Source: Flavobacterium sufflavum (GTDB lineage Bacteria; Bacteroidota; Bacteroidia; Flavobacteriales; Flavobacteriaceae). Taken from it: a stretch of 64,000 nucleotides of DNA. Position 1 is the first letter of the stretch. The number at the start of each line of letters is the position of its first letter. A program made the position numbers and the translations under genes. The notes beneath the pieces were generated by a model. That model was not told the origin of the DNA, did not search any database, and saw nothing but the letters and a program-made list of their open reading frames with translations. Shown one piece after another: positions 32,475 to 40,473 of the stretch. The DNA is taken from assembly GCF_004016525.1 (NCBI RefSeq), contig NZ_SACJ01000013.1, positions 48,951-112,950 of the forward strand, read 5' to 3'.

Positions 32475-34856
32475 TTAGAATTTAAAATTATAACTCACCG
32501 CAGGAACGATTCCAAAAATGGATGTTTTTACGGCTTCATTTGCTGCAGTATCCTCATTTTGTCTAAAATTGATTGAAGCTGCATTCTGGCGGTTGTATAA
32601 GTTGTAAATACTGAAAACCCATTCGCCTTTCCAGTTTCGGTTTTTATTTCTAGTAGGTGTTAAAGTAGCTGATATATCCAGATGATGGTAGGCTGGCAAT
32701 CTGTTTCTGTTGCGTAAACCGTAACTGGGAACATCTACGCCTAAATAATTGTATTTACCATCAGGATAAGTCACCGGTTGCCCCGATTGCAGAGCGAAAT
32801 TGGCTCCAAAATCCCATTTGTCATTCAAATGATAAGCAGAAGTTATCGCTAAATTATGGGTTTTATCATAAGCTGAATTATACCATTCTCCGTAATTAAT
32901 GCCTGTTTCTTCGGGAATTCTGCCCGGGGTTTGTTGCTCTGATTTTGATAAGGTGTACGAAATCCAACCGTTTAATCTCCCTTCGTTTTTCTTTAGCATC
33001 AATTCCAGACCGTAGGAGCGCATTCTACCGTTTAGAACAACTTGTTCGATAGCTTCATTTGCAATCAAATCGGCACCATCGATGTAATCCATGCGGTTTT
33101 GGATTTTCTTGTAATAGGTTTCTATTTCCAATGAATAATCCCCGTTGCGGATGTTTTTGAAGTAACCAAGGGCTATCTGGTCGGCAATTTGAGGTTTTAT
33201 ATAATTGTCACTCGGCATCCAAACATCCAAAGGAGTAGGAGAAGAGGTGTTAGAAATCAATTGCAGGTATTGCAACATTCGGTTGTAACTGGCTTTTATG
33301 GCCTGGTCTTCATTCAGTTGGTAGGAAACTGCAAATCGCGGTTCGAAATTGTCAAAGCTTTTGATGGTTTTGTTTTTGCTGTAATATTTGGTGCTTGTAG
33401 GAGTTGCTTTTTCGTAAATCTGAAAAACCGGATTGAAGATTACCGGATTGTTATTTTCGTAAAAGTTGATGGTCGAATTTCCTAAACGATAAAACATGCT
33501 GTAGCGCAAACCATAGGCAACAGTAAGTTTTTTGTTTAGTTTATTTTCAGCTTCGATGTAAAGCGAAGGTTCAAAAGCATATTTTCGGTCTAATTGGTCA
33601 GGGTTTATTCCCGAACCGGCTTCAGATGGCTTGATAGTTCCGGGATTGAAATTGTAATAAATGGCATTGGCACCATAATTCAATTTGAAATTATCGGAAA
33701 TATAATTCTTGAAATCGTATTTGATATTGTAATTTTTGATGCCCGAATCCCAATTGAAACCAATAAAATCCAAGTCTAAACCGTAATAGTAATCGCTGTA
33801 AATAAGGGAAAGATTCGAAAATAATTTATCAGAAAATAAATGATTCCAACGTAAATTTAAAGTTGAATTCCCGTAGATATTGCTGAAACTTTTGTTGATG
33901 GCAAAAACATCACGACCAAAATAACCCGACAAATAAATATTGTTGTTATCGTTGATTTTATAACTCAATTTGGTGTTCAAATCATAAAAATAAGCCGAGT
34001 TGTTTTTTTGATCTTCGGACAATTTTAAAAATAAATGTGCATAAGAAGCTCTTCCGCCAATTAAAAAAGAACCTCTGTCTTTGACAATTGGACCTTCGGC
34101 AAGAAGACGACTGGAAATCAATCCGATTCCGCCATTCATGTGAAATTCGTTACTGTTTCCGTCTTTTTGATAAATATCTAAAACCGAAGAAGCTCTTCCT
34201 CCAAAACGAGCCGGAATTCCGCCTTTGTACAATTTCAAATCCTTGATAGCATCCGGATTAAAAACGGAGAAAAATCCAAAAACATGCGAAGAATTGTAAA
34301 TAGTGGCTTCGTCCAAAAGAATTAAATTCTGGTCGGCTCCACCACCGCGGACATTAAATCCCGAGGCGCCTTCACCGGCATTAGTAACCCCAGGCAATAG
34401 TAAAATCGATTTTATAACGTCTACTTCTCCTAAAACAACAGGCATTTTTTTTATGGCTGAAATGGAGAGTTTGTTCACACTCATTTCAGGTGTTCGGGTA
34501 TTAGCGCGACCTTTAGTATCACTTACAACTACCTCATTCAGCATTTCTCCGTTTTCGGTAAGCGCCCAGTTCATTTTACTGCTTTTTGTCAGCGAAATGT
34601 TTTTTTGGATGCTTTGGTAACCAATATAACTAATGCTTAGATTTTGATCTCCTTTTGGAACACTTATCGAATAAAAACCATATTCGTTAGTGGTGGTTCC
34701 TATTTTTAAGTCGGGGAAATAGAGGTTGACACCAATTAAGGTTTCGTTGTTTTTGGCATCGGTGATAATTCCGCTTAAGGTGAATTTGTCTTGGGCAAAA
34801 GTAGTTATGCTAATGAATAGAACGATAAAAAGAAAAAAACTTTTTTTTGTAATCAT
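32475..34856 (-). CDS. TonB-dependent receptor with carboxypeptidase-regulatory-like domain
   Basis: 793 residues from the ATG at 34856 (MITKKSFFLF); the ATG seven codons earlier would spoil the signal peptide. Signal peptide 1-22 (TTFA-QD), CarboxypepD_reg-like beta domain (about 24-105, TLSGIITDAKNNETLIGVNLYF), plug domain (about 115-220, MPVVLGEVDVIKSILLLPGVTNAGEGASGFNVRGGGADQNLILLDEA) and barrel. The conserved GRASSVLDI plug end and the Phe C-terminus are present. This is the receptor class paired with DUF4249, not a SusC/SusD system. The substrate cannot be inferred. Confidence 0.9.
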   Translation of the reverse strand: MITKKSFFLFIVLFISITTFAQDKFTLSGIITDAKNNETLIGVNLYFPDLKIGTTTNEYGFYSISVPKGDQNLSISYIGYQSIQKNISLTKSSKMNWALTENGEMLNEVVVSDTKGRANTRTPEMSVNKLSISAIKKMPVVLGEVDVIKSILLLPGVTNAGEGASGFNVRGGGADQNLILLDEATIYNSSHVFGFFSVFNPDAIKDLKLYKGGIPARFGGRASSVLDIYQKDGNSNEFHMNGGIGLISSRLLAEGPIVKDRGSFLIGGRASYAHLFLKLSEDQKNNSAYFYDLNTKLSYKINDNNNIYLSGYFGRDVFAINKSFSNIYGNSTLNLRWNHLFSDKLFSNLSLIYSDYYYGLDLDFIGFNWDSGIKNYNIKYDFKNYISDNFKLNYGANAIYYNFNPGTIKPSEAGSGINPDQLDRKYAFEPSLYIEAENKLNKKLTVAYGLRYSMFYRLGNSTINFYENNNPVIFNPVFQIYEKATPTSTKYYSKNKTIKSFDNFEPRFAVSYQLNEDQAIKASYNRMLQYLQLISNTSSPTPLDVWMPSDNYIKPQIADQIALGYFKNIRNGDYSLEIETYYKKIQNRMDYIDGADLIANEAIEQVVLNGRMRSYGLELMLKKNEGRLNGWISYTLSKSEQQTPGRIPEETGINYGEWYNSAYDKTHNLAITSAYHLNDKWDFGANFALQSGQPVTYPDGKYNYLGVDVPSYGLRNRNRLPAYHHLDISATLTPTRNKNRNWKGEWVFSIYNLYNRQNAASINFRQNEDTAANEAVKTSIFGIVPAVSYNFKF

Positions 34857-34963
34857 TTTAGGGGATTTGAATTGCAAATGTCAATTAATAATACAGAAAA
34901 GTCAACGGAATAACTGTTAATTTATTGTTTGTTATTACGTGCGGATAGTTGTTGTTAGATCAG

Positions 34964-36235
34964 TTAAATTTCTGAAACTTCTAATACAGGACTTGGTTCC
35001 GGTTCCGGATTTTTTTTCAAATGCCGGCTCACACGACTCAATAACAGAATCGAAAGCAATGATATTCCAATTATTATTAAGCCTAAGGTGTTGTAATGTT
35101 CCAATGGACTGAAATTGTCTTTTTGAACCACAATTGTTCCTGCAAAGGCTGCGGCAATTCCGCCAGAAATTTGCTGTAATGAAGAGTTGATACTCATAAA
35201 AGCGCCACGGTCTTCTTTGGCAGGAATTGATGTTACTAAGGCTGTAGAAGGAACCATTCGGCTCATTACACCCATCATCATCAAAACGTTGATAATTCCA
35301 ACTAACCAAAAAGGAGTTTCGGCAAGATTGGTATAAACGGCAACGGTTAGAATTGTCCAAATGGAAGCGACAGTGAAAATTTTGAACTTATCGATTTTGT
35401 CACTCAGTTTTCCAATAATTGGCATAATGATTAAAGTAGATAAACCCGCAATCATAAAAAGAAGTGGTAGTTGTTCTTCGGTTATTTTCAAATTGTTAAT
35501 GGCAAAAGCACTACCAAAAGGCATCAGCATAAAACCTCCAACCGAAAGAATTGCTGTTGCAGAAAATCCAATGCGGTATTCACGTTTGGTAACAGTATGA
35601 ATTAAATGTTTAAAAGCAGAATTCTCTTTTTGTATGGCAAGATGTTCCGTAAGTGGTTTTAATTTTACTGCAATTAAAATAGCGATGATTAAAGCCATGG
35701 CTGCTACCCATAAAAAAGGCGCATGCCAGTCCCAGGCAGTTGCAATATAAAGACCTAACGGAATTCCGAAGATTTGGCTTGCGCCAAAAGCCATTTGGAT
35801 AAAACCCATTACGCGACCGCGCTGTTGCATCGAAAATAAATCGGTTACAATAGCCATAGAAATCGAACCTATTACTCCGCCAAACAATCCTGTGATAATT
35901 CTGGCTGCTACGAGTAAAGGATAAGAAGTAACTACTCCGCATAGAATGGTTCCTAAAATAAATCCAGTGTAAAAGAATAGAAGTAATTTTTTTCTGTCGA
36001 ATTTATCGGCAAAACCTGCCGTGAGTAATCCTGAAATTCCGGCACTAAAGGCATAAGCCGAAACCACCAAACCAAAATGAGTTGGTTTTAGTTGCATGGT
36101 TTTCATTAAAATATCACCTAATGGCGACATGACCATAAAGTCTAAAATTACTGTAAATTGAGTAATCGCCAGAATGAAAACAGCAAATTTTTGATAAGAA
36201 GTAAACGAAGGTGTTTGTTGAGAAGTATTTTCCAT
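34964..36235 (-). CDS. MFS transporter (drug/efflux type)
   Basis: 423 residues, 12 predicted membrane segments, inner membrane. Contains the antiporter-type motif TAGFADKFDRKKLLLFFYTGFI (motif A, GxxADrxxRkk) and an N-terminal IDF-like segment QFTVILDFMVMSPLG characteristic of DHA-type proton antiporters. Last gene of a three-gene run TetR - HMA-like - MFS with 4- and 11-base gaps; its position behind a TetR regulator points to inducible efflux of a small hydrophobic compound. The substrate is unknown. Confidence 0.9.
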   Translation of the reverse strand: MENTSQQTPSFTSYQKFAVFILAITQFTVILDFMVMSPLGDILMKTMQLKPTHFGLVVSAYAFSAGISGLLTAGFADKFDRKKLLLFFYTGFILGTILCGVVTSYPLLVAARIITGLFGGVIGSISMAIVTDLFSMQQRGRVMGFIQMAFGASQIFGIPLGLYIATAWDWHAPFLWVAAMALIIAILIAVKLKPLTEHLAIQKENSAFKHLIHTVTKREYRIGFSATAILSVGGFMLMPFGSAFAINNLKITEEQLPLLFMIAGLSTLIIMPIIGKLSDKIDKFKIFTVASIWTILTVAVYTNLAETPFWLVGIINVLMMMGVMSRMVPSTALVTSIPAKEDRGAFMSINSSLQQISGGIAAAFAGTIVVQKDNFSPLEHYNTLGLIIIGISLLSILLLSRVSRHLKKNPEPEPSPVLEVSEI

Positions 36236-36239
36236 TTAT

Positions 36240-36470
36240 TTATTCTGTTAATTCAGAACATTTAAAATCCTGTTCTGTTATCATTTTTATTATTTGTGAA
36301 GCATTTAGGGTTCTGCTTTCTATTCGCAATACCGAATCAATGTCCTCTAAATCGATATTCCATTGTTCAATTTCGGGGTTGGAATTTAAAACCTTGCTTA
36401 TAATCATTTTGTCCTTTTCAGTTTTGATATTGGTTTCAAAAATCAAAATGTTGTTAAAATCAGTTTCCAT
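36240..36470 (-). CDS. Small HMA-fold-like protein without metal-binding CxxC
   Basis: 76 residues, acidic, cytoplasmic. The pattern (ILIFETNIKTEKDKMIISKVLNSNP, then EIEQWNIDLEDIDSVLRIES, then IIKMITEQDFKCSEL) fits the beta-alpha-beta-beta-alpha-beta ferredoxin fold of heavy-metal-associated domains. The CxxC metal site is absent, so copper transport is not supported. It lies between the TetR gene and the MFS gene with short gaps, so it is co-expressed with the efflux pump. The role is unknown. Confidence 0.65.
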   Translation of the reverse strand: METDFNNILIFETNIKTEKDKMIISKVLNSNPEIEQWNIDLEDIDSVLRIESRTLNASQIIKMITEQDFKCSELTE

Positions 36471-36481
36471 AAGTTGTAATT

Positions 36482-37072
36482 TTACGGTGTTAATGCTTTT
36501 AGGACTAATTCAAATGTTTCGTCGATTGTTTTTTTGTTGAGTTTAAAAGGGCCTCCTCCAAAGTTTTTGCCATCTCTTTCGAATCGCAATAAGGAATATA
36601 ATGGGCCATAAGCCACGCTCCAGAATATTTCTTTTGAAATAGGAATTAATTCTTTTTTCTCCACTGAATTTCTGAAAAAAGAACCCATGGTAATTTTGAA
36701 ATCCAATAAGCTTTTTTCTAAAATGTATTCGCCATAACTGGAGTGGGTGAGTAGTTCCCAGCAATTTACTTCAAGTGGTTTGCTTTGTGCAAAACGGATT
36801 CTGTTTTCCCATTGCTTGTATAAACCTTCTTTGAATGACATTGAAGGAGAGAAATCTTTAGACATTTCGTCAAAGAAGTTTTTTCCGATTTCAATTCCAA
36901 TTTTCTTTATCAAATCTTCTTTGTCCGAATAATAAATGTACAAGGTAGCTACCGATATATTACTTTCTTTAGCCAGGCGGTTCATGCTGAAACCTTCTAT
37001 GCCTTTTTCTACAAGAAGTGCAATGGCTTTTTGTTTAACGATTTCTTCTTTATTGCTGTCTCTTGTTCTCAT
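36482..37072 (-). CDS. TetR/AcrR family transcriptional regulator
   Basis: 196 residues. N-terminal HTH (about 10-55): IVKQKAIALLVEKGIEGFSMNRLAKESNISVATLYIYYSDKEDLIKKI, a textbook TetR recognition region. The C-terminal ligand/dimer domain has no clear subfamily match. First gene of the operon with the HMA-like and MFS genes, so it probably represses its own operon; a palindrome in the promoter region supports this. Confidence 0.92.
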   Translation of the reverse strand: MRTRDSNKEEIVKQKAIALLVEKGIEGFSMNRLAKESNISVATLYIYYSDKEDLIKKIGIEIGKNFFDEMSKDFSPSMSFKEGLYKQWENRIRFAQSKPLEVNCWELLTHSSYGEYILEKSLLDFKITMGSFFRNSVEKKELIPISKEIFWSVAYGPLYSLLRFERDGKNFGGGPFKLNKKTIDETFELVLKALTP

Positions 37073-37091
37073 TCTTTTTTGAATTATACGA

Positions 37092-37129
37092 CAAAAGTAT
37101 TAATTATAAATGAATGTTCGTTTATTTAT
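37092..37129 (-). promoter_or_regulatory. TetR-operon promoter with candidate operator
   Basis: TACTTTTG on the minus strand (37099-37092) is a -7 box 19 bases from the ATG. Directly upstream, 37106-37129 is an imperfect palindrome (ATAAATgAAtG / CgTTtATTTAT; 9 of 12 positions pair), covering the region between -7 and -33. Size and place fit a TetR-type operator. Confidence 0.5.
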
Positions 37130-37162
37130 GATGAAAAATATTTTATAACATTTTGATTTTAG

Positions 37163-37305
37163 TCGTCTCTTCGAGTGATTTTAAATAGTAATGCGATAGC
37201 TTTACTATTTAAAATTGTATCGAGAAGCTCCTAGTGGTATGGTTCTCGATACATTTTATTAAAAAAAAGCTGTCGCATTTTTTAATAAAACACTCGAACA
37301 GACGA
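37163..37305. repeat. 143-base cloverleaf element with complementary hairpin loops
   Basis: Read end to end, the element has a 15-bp closing stem (37163-37177 / 37291-37305, 14 matches) and three hairpins with no unpaired base between them: arm 1 14 bp perfect (37178-37191 / 37202-37215), arm 2 11 bp perfect (37216-37226 / 37243-37253), arm 3 13 bp perfect (37254-37266 / 37278-37290). The loop of arm 1 (TGCGATAGCT) pairs with the loop side of arm 3 (AGCTGTCGCA) over 10 bases with one G-T wobble. A truncated copy lies at 48956-49048. It fills the space between the TetR operon promoter and the icd terminator. No ORF inside. Confidence 0.75.
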
Positions 37306-37365
37306 GAGTAAATCCTTAACTTAAGTATGTGTTATTTTAATTTAAAAAAAATAAAGAGCAAAAAA

Positions 37366-37393
37366 AAAAGACAACCCTTTCGAGTTGTCTTTT
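37366..37393 (-). terminator. Terminator of icd
   Basis: 10-bp stem AAAAGACAAC / GTTGTCTTTT with an 8-nt loop and a T run on the minus strand, 20 bases past the stop. Between 37073 and 37413 (341 bp) there is no gene: only the TetR promoter, the cloverleaf element and this terminator. Confidence 0.8.
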
Positions 37394-37413
37394 GAATATT
37401 GGTATAAAAACGA

Positions 37414-39651
37414 TTAAGCTGTTTTTAATACTGAAATTTTATCTAAAATAGTGTTCAATGTTGTACTTGGACGCATTGCTTTGCTTACTAAAGCAGGATT
37501 TGGTTGGTAGTAACCACCAATTTCCTGAGCTTTTCCTTGAGCGCCAATTAATTCCGCATCAATTTTAGCTTCGTTTTCAGTAAGTTCTTTTGCAATTGGA
37601 GCAAAGATAGCTTGTAATTCAGCATCTTTAGTTTGGTTTGCCAATGCCTGAGCCCAGTATAAAGCTAAGTAAAAGTGAGAACCACGGTTGTCAATTTGAC
37701 CTACTTTTCTAGCTGGAGATTTATCGTTTTTCAAGAAAGCATCGTTTGCCTGATCTAAAGTTTCAGATAAAACAATTGCTTTTTCATTGTTCAAAGTTTG
37801 TCCTAAATGCTCTAATGAAGCACCTAAAGCTAAAAATTCTCCTAATGAATCCCAACGTAAATAGCCTTCAGTTACAAATTGCTCAACGTGTTTAGGAGCT
37901 GATCCACCTGCACCGGTTTCGAATAATCCACCACCATTCATTAATGGAACGATAGATAACATTTTTGCAGAAGTTCCAACTTCTAAAATTGGGAATAAGT
38001 CAGTAAGGTAATCACGTAATACGTTTCCTGTTACTGAGATAGTATCTAAACCTTTGATGATTCTTTCTAATGTGAATTCAGTTGCAGCAATTGGGTTTAA
38101 GATACGAATATCTAATCCAGCTGTATCGTAATCTTTCAAGTAAGTATTTACTTTTTCGATTAATTGTCTGTCGTGCGCTCTGTTTTCGTCTAACCAGAAA
38201 ACAGCAGGAGTTGCAGATAAACGTGCTCTGTTTACAGCCAGTTTTACCCAGTCCTGAATAGGAGCGTCTTTAGCCTGACACATTCTGAAAATATCATTTG
38301 CTTCAACAGCTTGTTCCATTAAAACATTTCCGTTTACATCCACTACACGAACAACTCCGTTAGCTGATAATTGGAAAGTTTTGTCATGAGATCCGTATTC
38401 TTCTGCTTTTTGTGCCATCAAACCTACGTTTGGAACAGATCCCATAGTTGTTGGGTCAAAAGCACCGTGTTTTTTACAGAAATCAATTGTAGCAGTATAT
38501 ACACCAGCGTAACAACGGTCTGGGATAATTGCGATAGTATCTTGTGATTTTCCTTCTTTGTTCCACATTTGACCAGAAGTACGAATCATTGCCGGCATAG
38601 AAGCATCAACAATTACGTCAGATGGTACGTGAAGGTTAGTGATTCCTTTGTCTGAATTTACCATAGCCAGAGCTGGGCCATTTTCAATTGCCTGGTCGAT
38701 AGCAGCTTTTACTTCAGCTTCTTGTGTGTTACCTGCAATTTTTGCATATACGTCACCTAAGCCATTTTTAGTGTTTACTCCTAATTCAGCAAATAAGGCA
38801 GCATATTTTTCGAAAACAGCTGCGAAATATACTTCAACGATAGCTCCAAAGATGATTGGGTCAGAAACCTTCATCATTGTAGCTTTTAAGTGAACAGAAA
38901 GTAAAACTCCTTGTGCTTTAGCCTCAGCAATTGTTTTAGCAACAAAAGATTTCAAAGCGTTTAAGTGCATTACTGAACTATCGATAATTTCACCGGCTTT
39001 CAATGGAGTACTTGCTTTAAGAACAGTAGCTGTACCGTCTTGTGCAACGAATTCGATTTTTACATCAGTAGCTTCAGCTACAGTAAGTGATTGCTCACTT
39101 CCGTAAAAATCTCCGCTTTCCATAGAAGCAACTGCTGTTTTAGAATCAGCAGACCAAGCTCCCATTGAATGTGGGTTTGCTTTAGCGTAATTTTTTACTG
39201 CTTTTGGTGCTCTACGGTCAGAGTTTCCTTCACGTAAAACAGGGTTTACAGCTGATCCTAATATTTTAGCATATTTAGCTTTGATTGCTGCATCAGCGTC
39301 GTTTTGTGGAGCCTCAGGATAATCAGGGACTTTGTATCCGTGAGCTTGCAATTCAGCGATAGCTCCTTTTAATTGAGGAACAGATGCAGAAACGTTTGGT
39401 AATTTGATGATGTTTGCTTCTGGAGCAGTAGCTAGTTTTCCTAATTCAGCCAAAGAGTCTTTTACTTTTTGTTCCTCAGTTAAAAACTCAGGGAAATTAG
39501 CAAGGATACGGGCAGCAACAGAAATATCTTCTGTTTCAATTTCGATTCCGGCTGTAGCAGTAAAAGCTTCAACAATAGGTAAAAACGAATAAGTAGCTAA
39601 CAAAGGTGCTTCGTCAGTTAATGTGTAAACAATCTTTGATTTTTGTGTCAT
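37414..39651 (-). CDS. icd: NADP-dependent isocitrate dehydrogenase, monomeric type
   Basis: Oxidative decarboxylation of isocitrate to 2-oxoglutarate with NADP+. 745 residues from the ATG at 39651 (MTQKSKIVYTLTDEAP). An in-frame ATG 25 codons upstream is rejected because that stretch is not conserved-looking and lies at the transcription start. The length and motifs (REGNSDRRAPKAVKNYAK, SHVMHLNAL-type metal/substrate region, LKATMMKVSDPIIFG, DENRAHDRQL, GGSAPKHVEQFV, DNRGSHFYLALYWAQALA) identify the 80-kDa monomeric family, unrelated in length to the dimeric 45-kDa enzyme. Supplies 2-oxoglutarate for GltB and NADPH. Confidence 0.95.
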   Translation of the reverse strand: MTQKSKIVYTLTDEAPLLATYSFLPIVEAFTATAGIEIETEDISVAARILANFPEFLTEEQKVKDSLAELGKLATAPEANIIKLPNVSASVPQLKGAIAELQAHGYKVPDYPEAPQNDADAAIKAKYAKILGSAVNPVLREGNSDRRAPKAVKNYAKANPHSMGAWSADSKTAVASMESGDFYGSEQSLTVAEATDVKIEFVAQDGTATVLKASTPLKAGEIIDSSVMHLNALKSFVAKTIAEAKAQGVLLSVHLKATMMKVSDPIIFGAIVEVYFAAVFEKYAALFAELGVNTKNGLGDVYAKIAGNTQEAEVKAAIDQAIENGPALAMVNSDKGITNLHVPSDVIVDASMPAMIRTSGQMWNKEGKSQDTIAIIPDRCYAGVYTATIDFCKKHGAFDPTTMGSVPNVGLMAQKAEEYGSHDKTFQLSANGVVRVVDVNGNVLMEQAVEANDIFRMCQAKDAPIQDWVKLAVNRARLSATPAVFWLDENRAHDRQLIEKVNTYLKDYDTAGLDIRILNPIAATEFTLERIIKGLDTISVTGNVLRDYLTDLFPILEVGTSAKMLSIVPLMNGGGLFETGAGGSAPKHVEQFVTEGYLRWDSLGEFLALGASLEHLGQTLNNEKAIVLSETLDQANDAFLKNDKSPARKVGQIDNRGSHFYLALYWAQALANQTKDAELQAIFAPIAKELTENEAKIDAELIGAQGKAQEIGGYYQPNPALVSKAMRPSTTLNTILDKISVLKTA

Positions 39652-39723
39652 TTTTTTTATTTTATAATCGTAACTCTTCGGCGAAGAATGTGAAATGTAT
39701 TGTTTGCTTTGAATAAAGCGGTG

Positions 39724-39731
39724 CAAAGATA
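39724..39731 (-). promoter_or_regulatory. Candidate -7 box for icd
   Basis: TATCTTTG on the minus strand, 72 bases from the chosen ATG at 39651; it overlaps the longer alternative frame, which supports the shorter start. Confidence 0.45.
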
Positions 39732-39875
39732 TGTAAATCAGACTAAAATACAGCCCCGTTTGTTATAGAAATAGCTGAATTATGGGATAACTAACGACAA
39801 GGCTTTAAAATGTTATTTTTTTAGAGAATGGCTGTTTATTTGAGAATGTTGTTCTTTTTGAATAAAGTCAAAAAA

Positions 39876-39900
39876 AAAGTCCCGACAGCGTCGGGACTTT
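39876..39900 (-). terminator. Terminator of rplS
   Basis: Perfect 11-bp stem AAAGTCCCGAC / GTCGGGACTTT, 3-nt loop, long T run on the minus strand. Confidence 0.88.
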
Positions 39901-39920
39901 TATGATAAAGAGACAATAAA

Positions 39921-40271
39921 TTATCTTCTTTTGTCTTTGATTTTTGCTTTCTTACCAGTAAGTTCTCTGAAGTAGAAAATTCTAGCTCTACGTACAGCAC
40001 CTTTCTTATTGATTTCAATTTTTTGCAAAGCTGGTAAGTTGATAGGGAAGATACGCTCAACACCTACAGCACCAGACATTTTACGAATTGTAAAAGTTTC
40101 AGTACTTCCAGTACCTCTTCTTTGAATTACAACTCCTTTAAAGAACTGAGTTCTAGTTTTTTCACCCTCTTTAATTTCGTAGTAAACTGTGATTGTATCT
40201 CCAGCTCCGAATTCAGGGAAATCTTTTCTTGTAACAAATTCGCTATTAACGAAATCTACTAAATTTGCCAT
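39921..40271 (-). CDS. rplS: 50S ribosomal protein L19 (bL19)
   Basis: 116 residues. It lies at the 30S-50S interface. Hallmarks: FPEFGAGDTITVYYEIKEGEKTRTQFFKGVVIQRRG, TETFTIRKMSGAVGVERIFPINLPALQKIEI, RRARIFYFRELTGKKAKIK. trmD lies upstream but is separated by about 200 bp including a palindrome and a promoter, so rplS has its own transcript; rpsP and rimM, which complete this operon in many bacteria, are absent here. The leader contains a hairpin (40300-40333). Confidence 0.96.
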   Translation of the reverse strand: MANLVDFVNSEFVTRKDFPEFGAGDTITVYYEIKEGEKTRTQFFKGVVIQRRGTGSTETFTIRKMSGAVGVERIFPINLPALQKIEINKKGAVRRARIFYFRELTGKKAKIKDKRR

Positions 40272-40338
40272 TTTAATTGCTAATTATGGTTTAAAATCGA
40301 ATCAACATTCACGGGTATCGCCAGAGGTTGATTAAATG
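40272..40338 (-). promoter_or_regulatory. Candidate structured mRNA leader of rplS
   Basis: The predicted leader is about 67 nt. On the minus strand AATCAAC (40333-40327) pairs with GTTGATT (40306-40300), enclosing a 20-nt loop that contains CTGGCGATACCCG. An alternative pairing, ACATT (40339-40335) with AATGT (40308-40304), uses overlapping bases, so two folds are mutually exclusive. This form suits an autoregulatory bL19 leader; a flavobacterial bL19 leader motif has been proposed as I recall, but identity with it is not checked. Confidence 0.5.
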
Positions 40339-40344
40339 TGGGTG

Positions 40345-40373
40345 CAAAAGTAGTTAAAAAAATTAAATTCCAA
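40345..40373 (-). promoter_or_regulatory. Promoter of rplS
   Basis: On the minus strand: TTG (40373-40371), 18-base spacer, TACTTTTG (40352-40345). The predicted start is near 40338. Confidence 0.55.
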
Positions 40374-40379
40374 TAAAAT

Positions 40380-40459
40380 AAATTCCAAATTCCAATAAAA
40401 AAAATATCTGTGCTAAACAAATTGTATAGTCAAATCTGTAAAATTGGAATTTGGAATTT
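40380..40459. repeat. Perfect 17-bp inverted repeat between trmD and rplS
   Basis: AAATTCCAAATTCCAAT (40380-40396) and its exact reverse complement (40443-40459), 46-base spacer. An extra partial copy of the word (ATTCCAATAAAATA) lies at 40367-40380. It is 15 bases past the trmD stop and may stabilise or end that transcript. Confidence 0.6.
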
Positions 40460-40473
40460 TAAAAAATTGGGAT

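Noticed and set aside
34935..35360. 141-codon open frame in another register of the MFS gene
   Set aside because: Arg/Ser/Asn/Cys-rich sequence, typical of a shifted frame; the MFS frame is intact through it.
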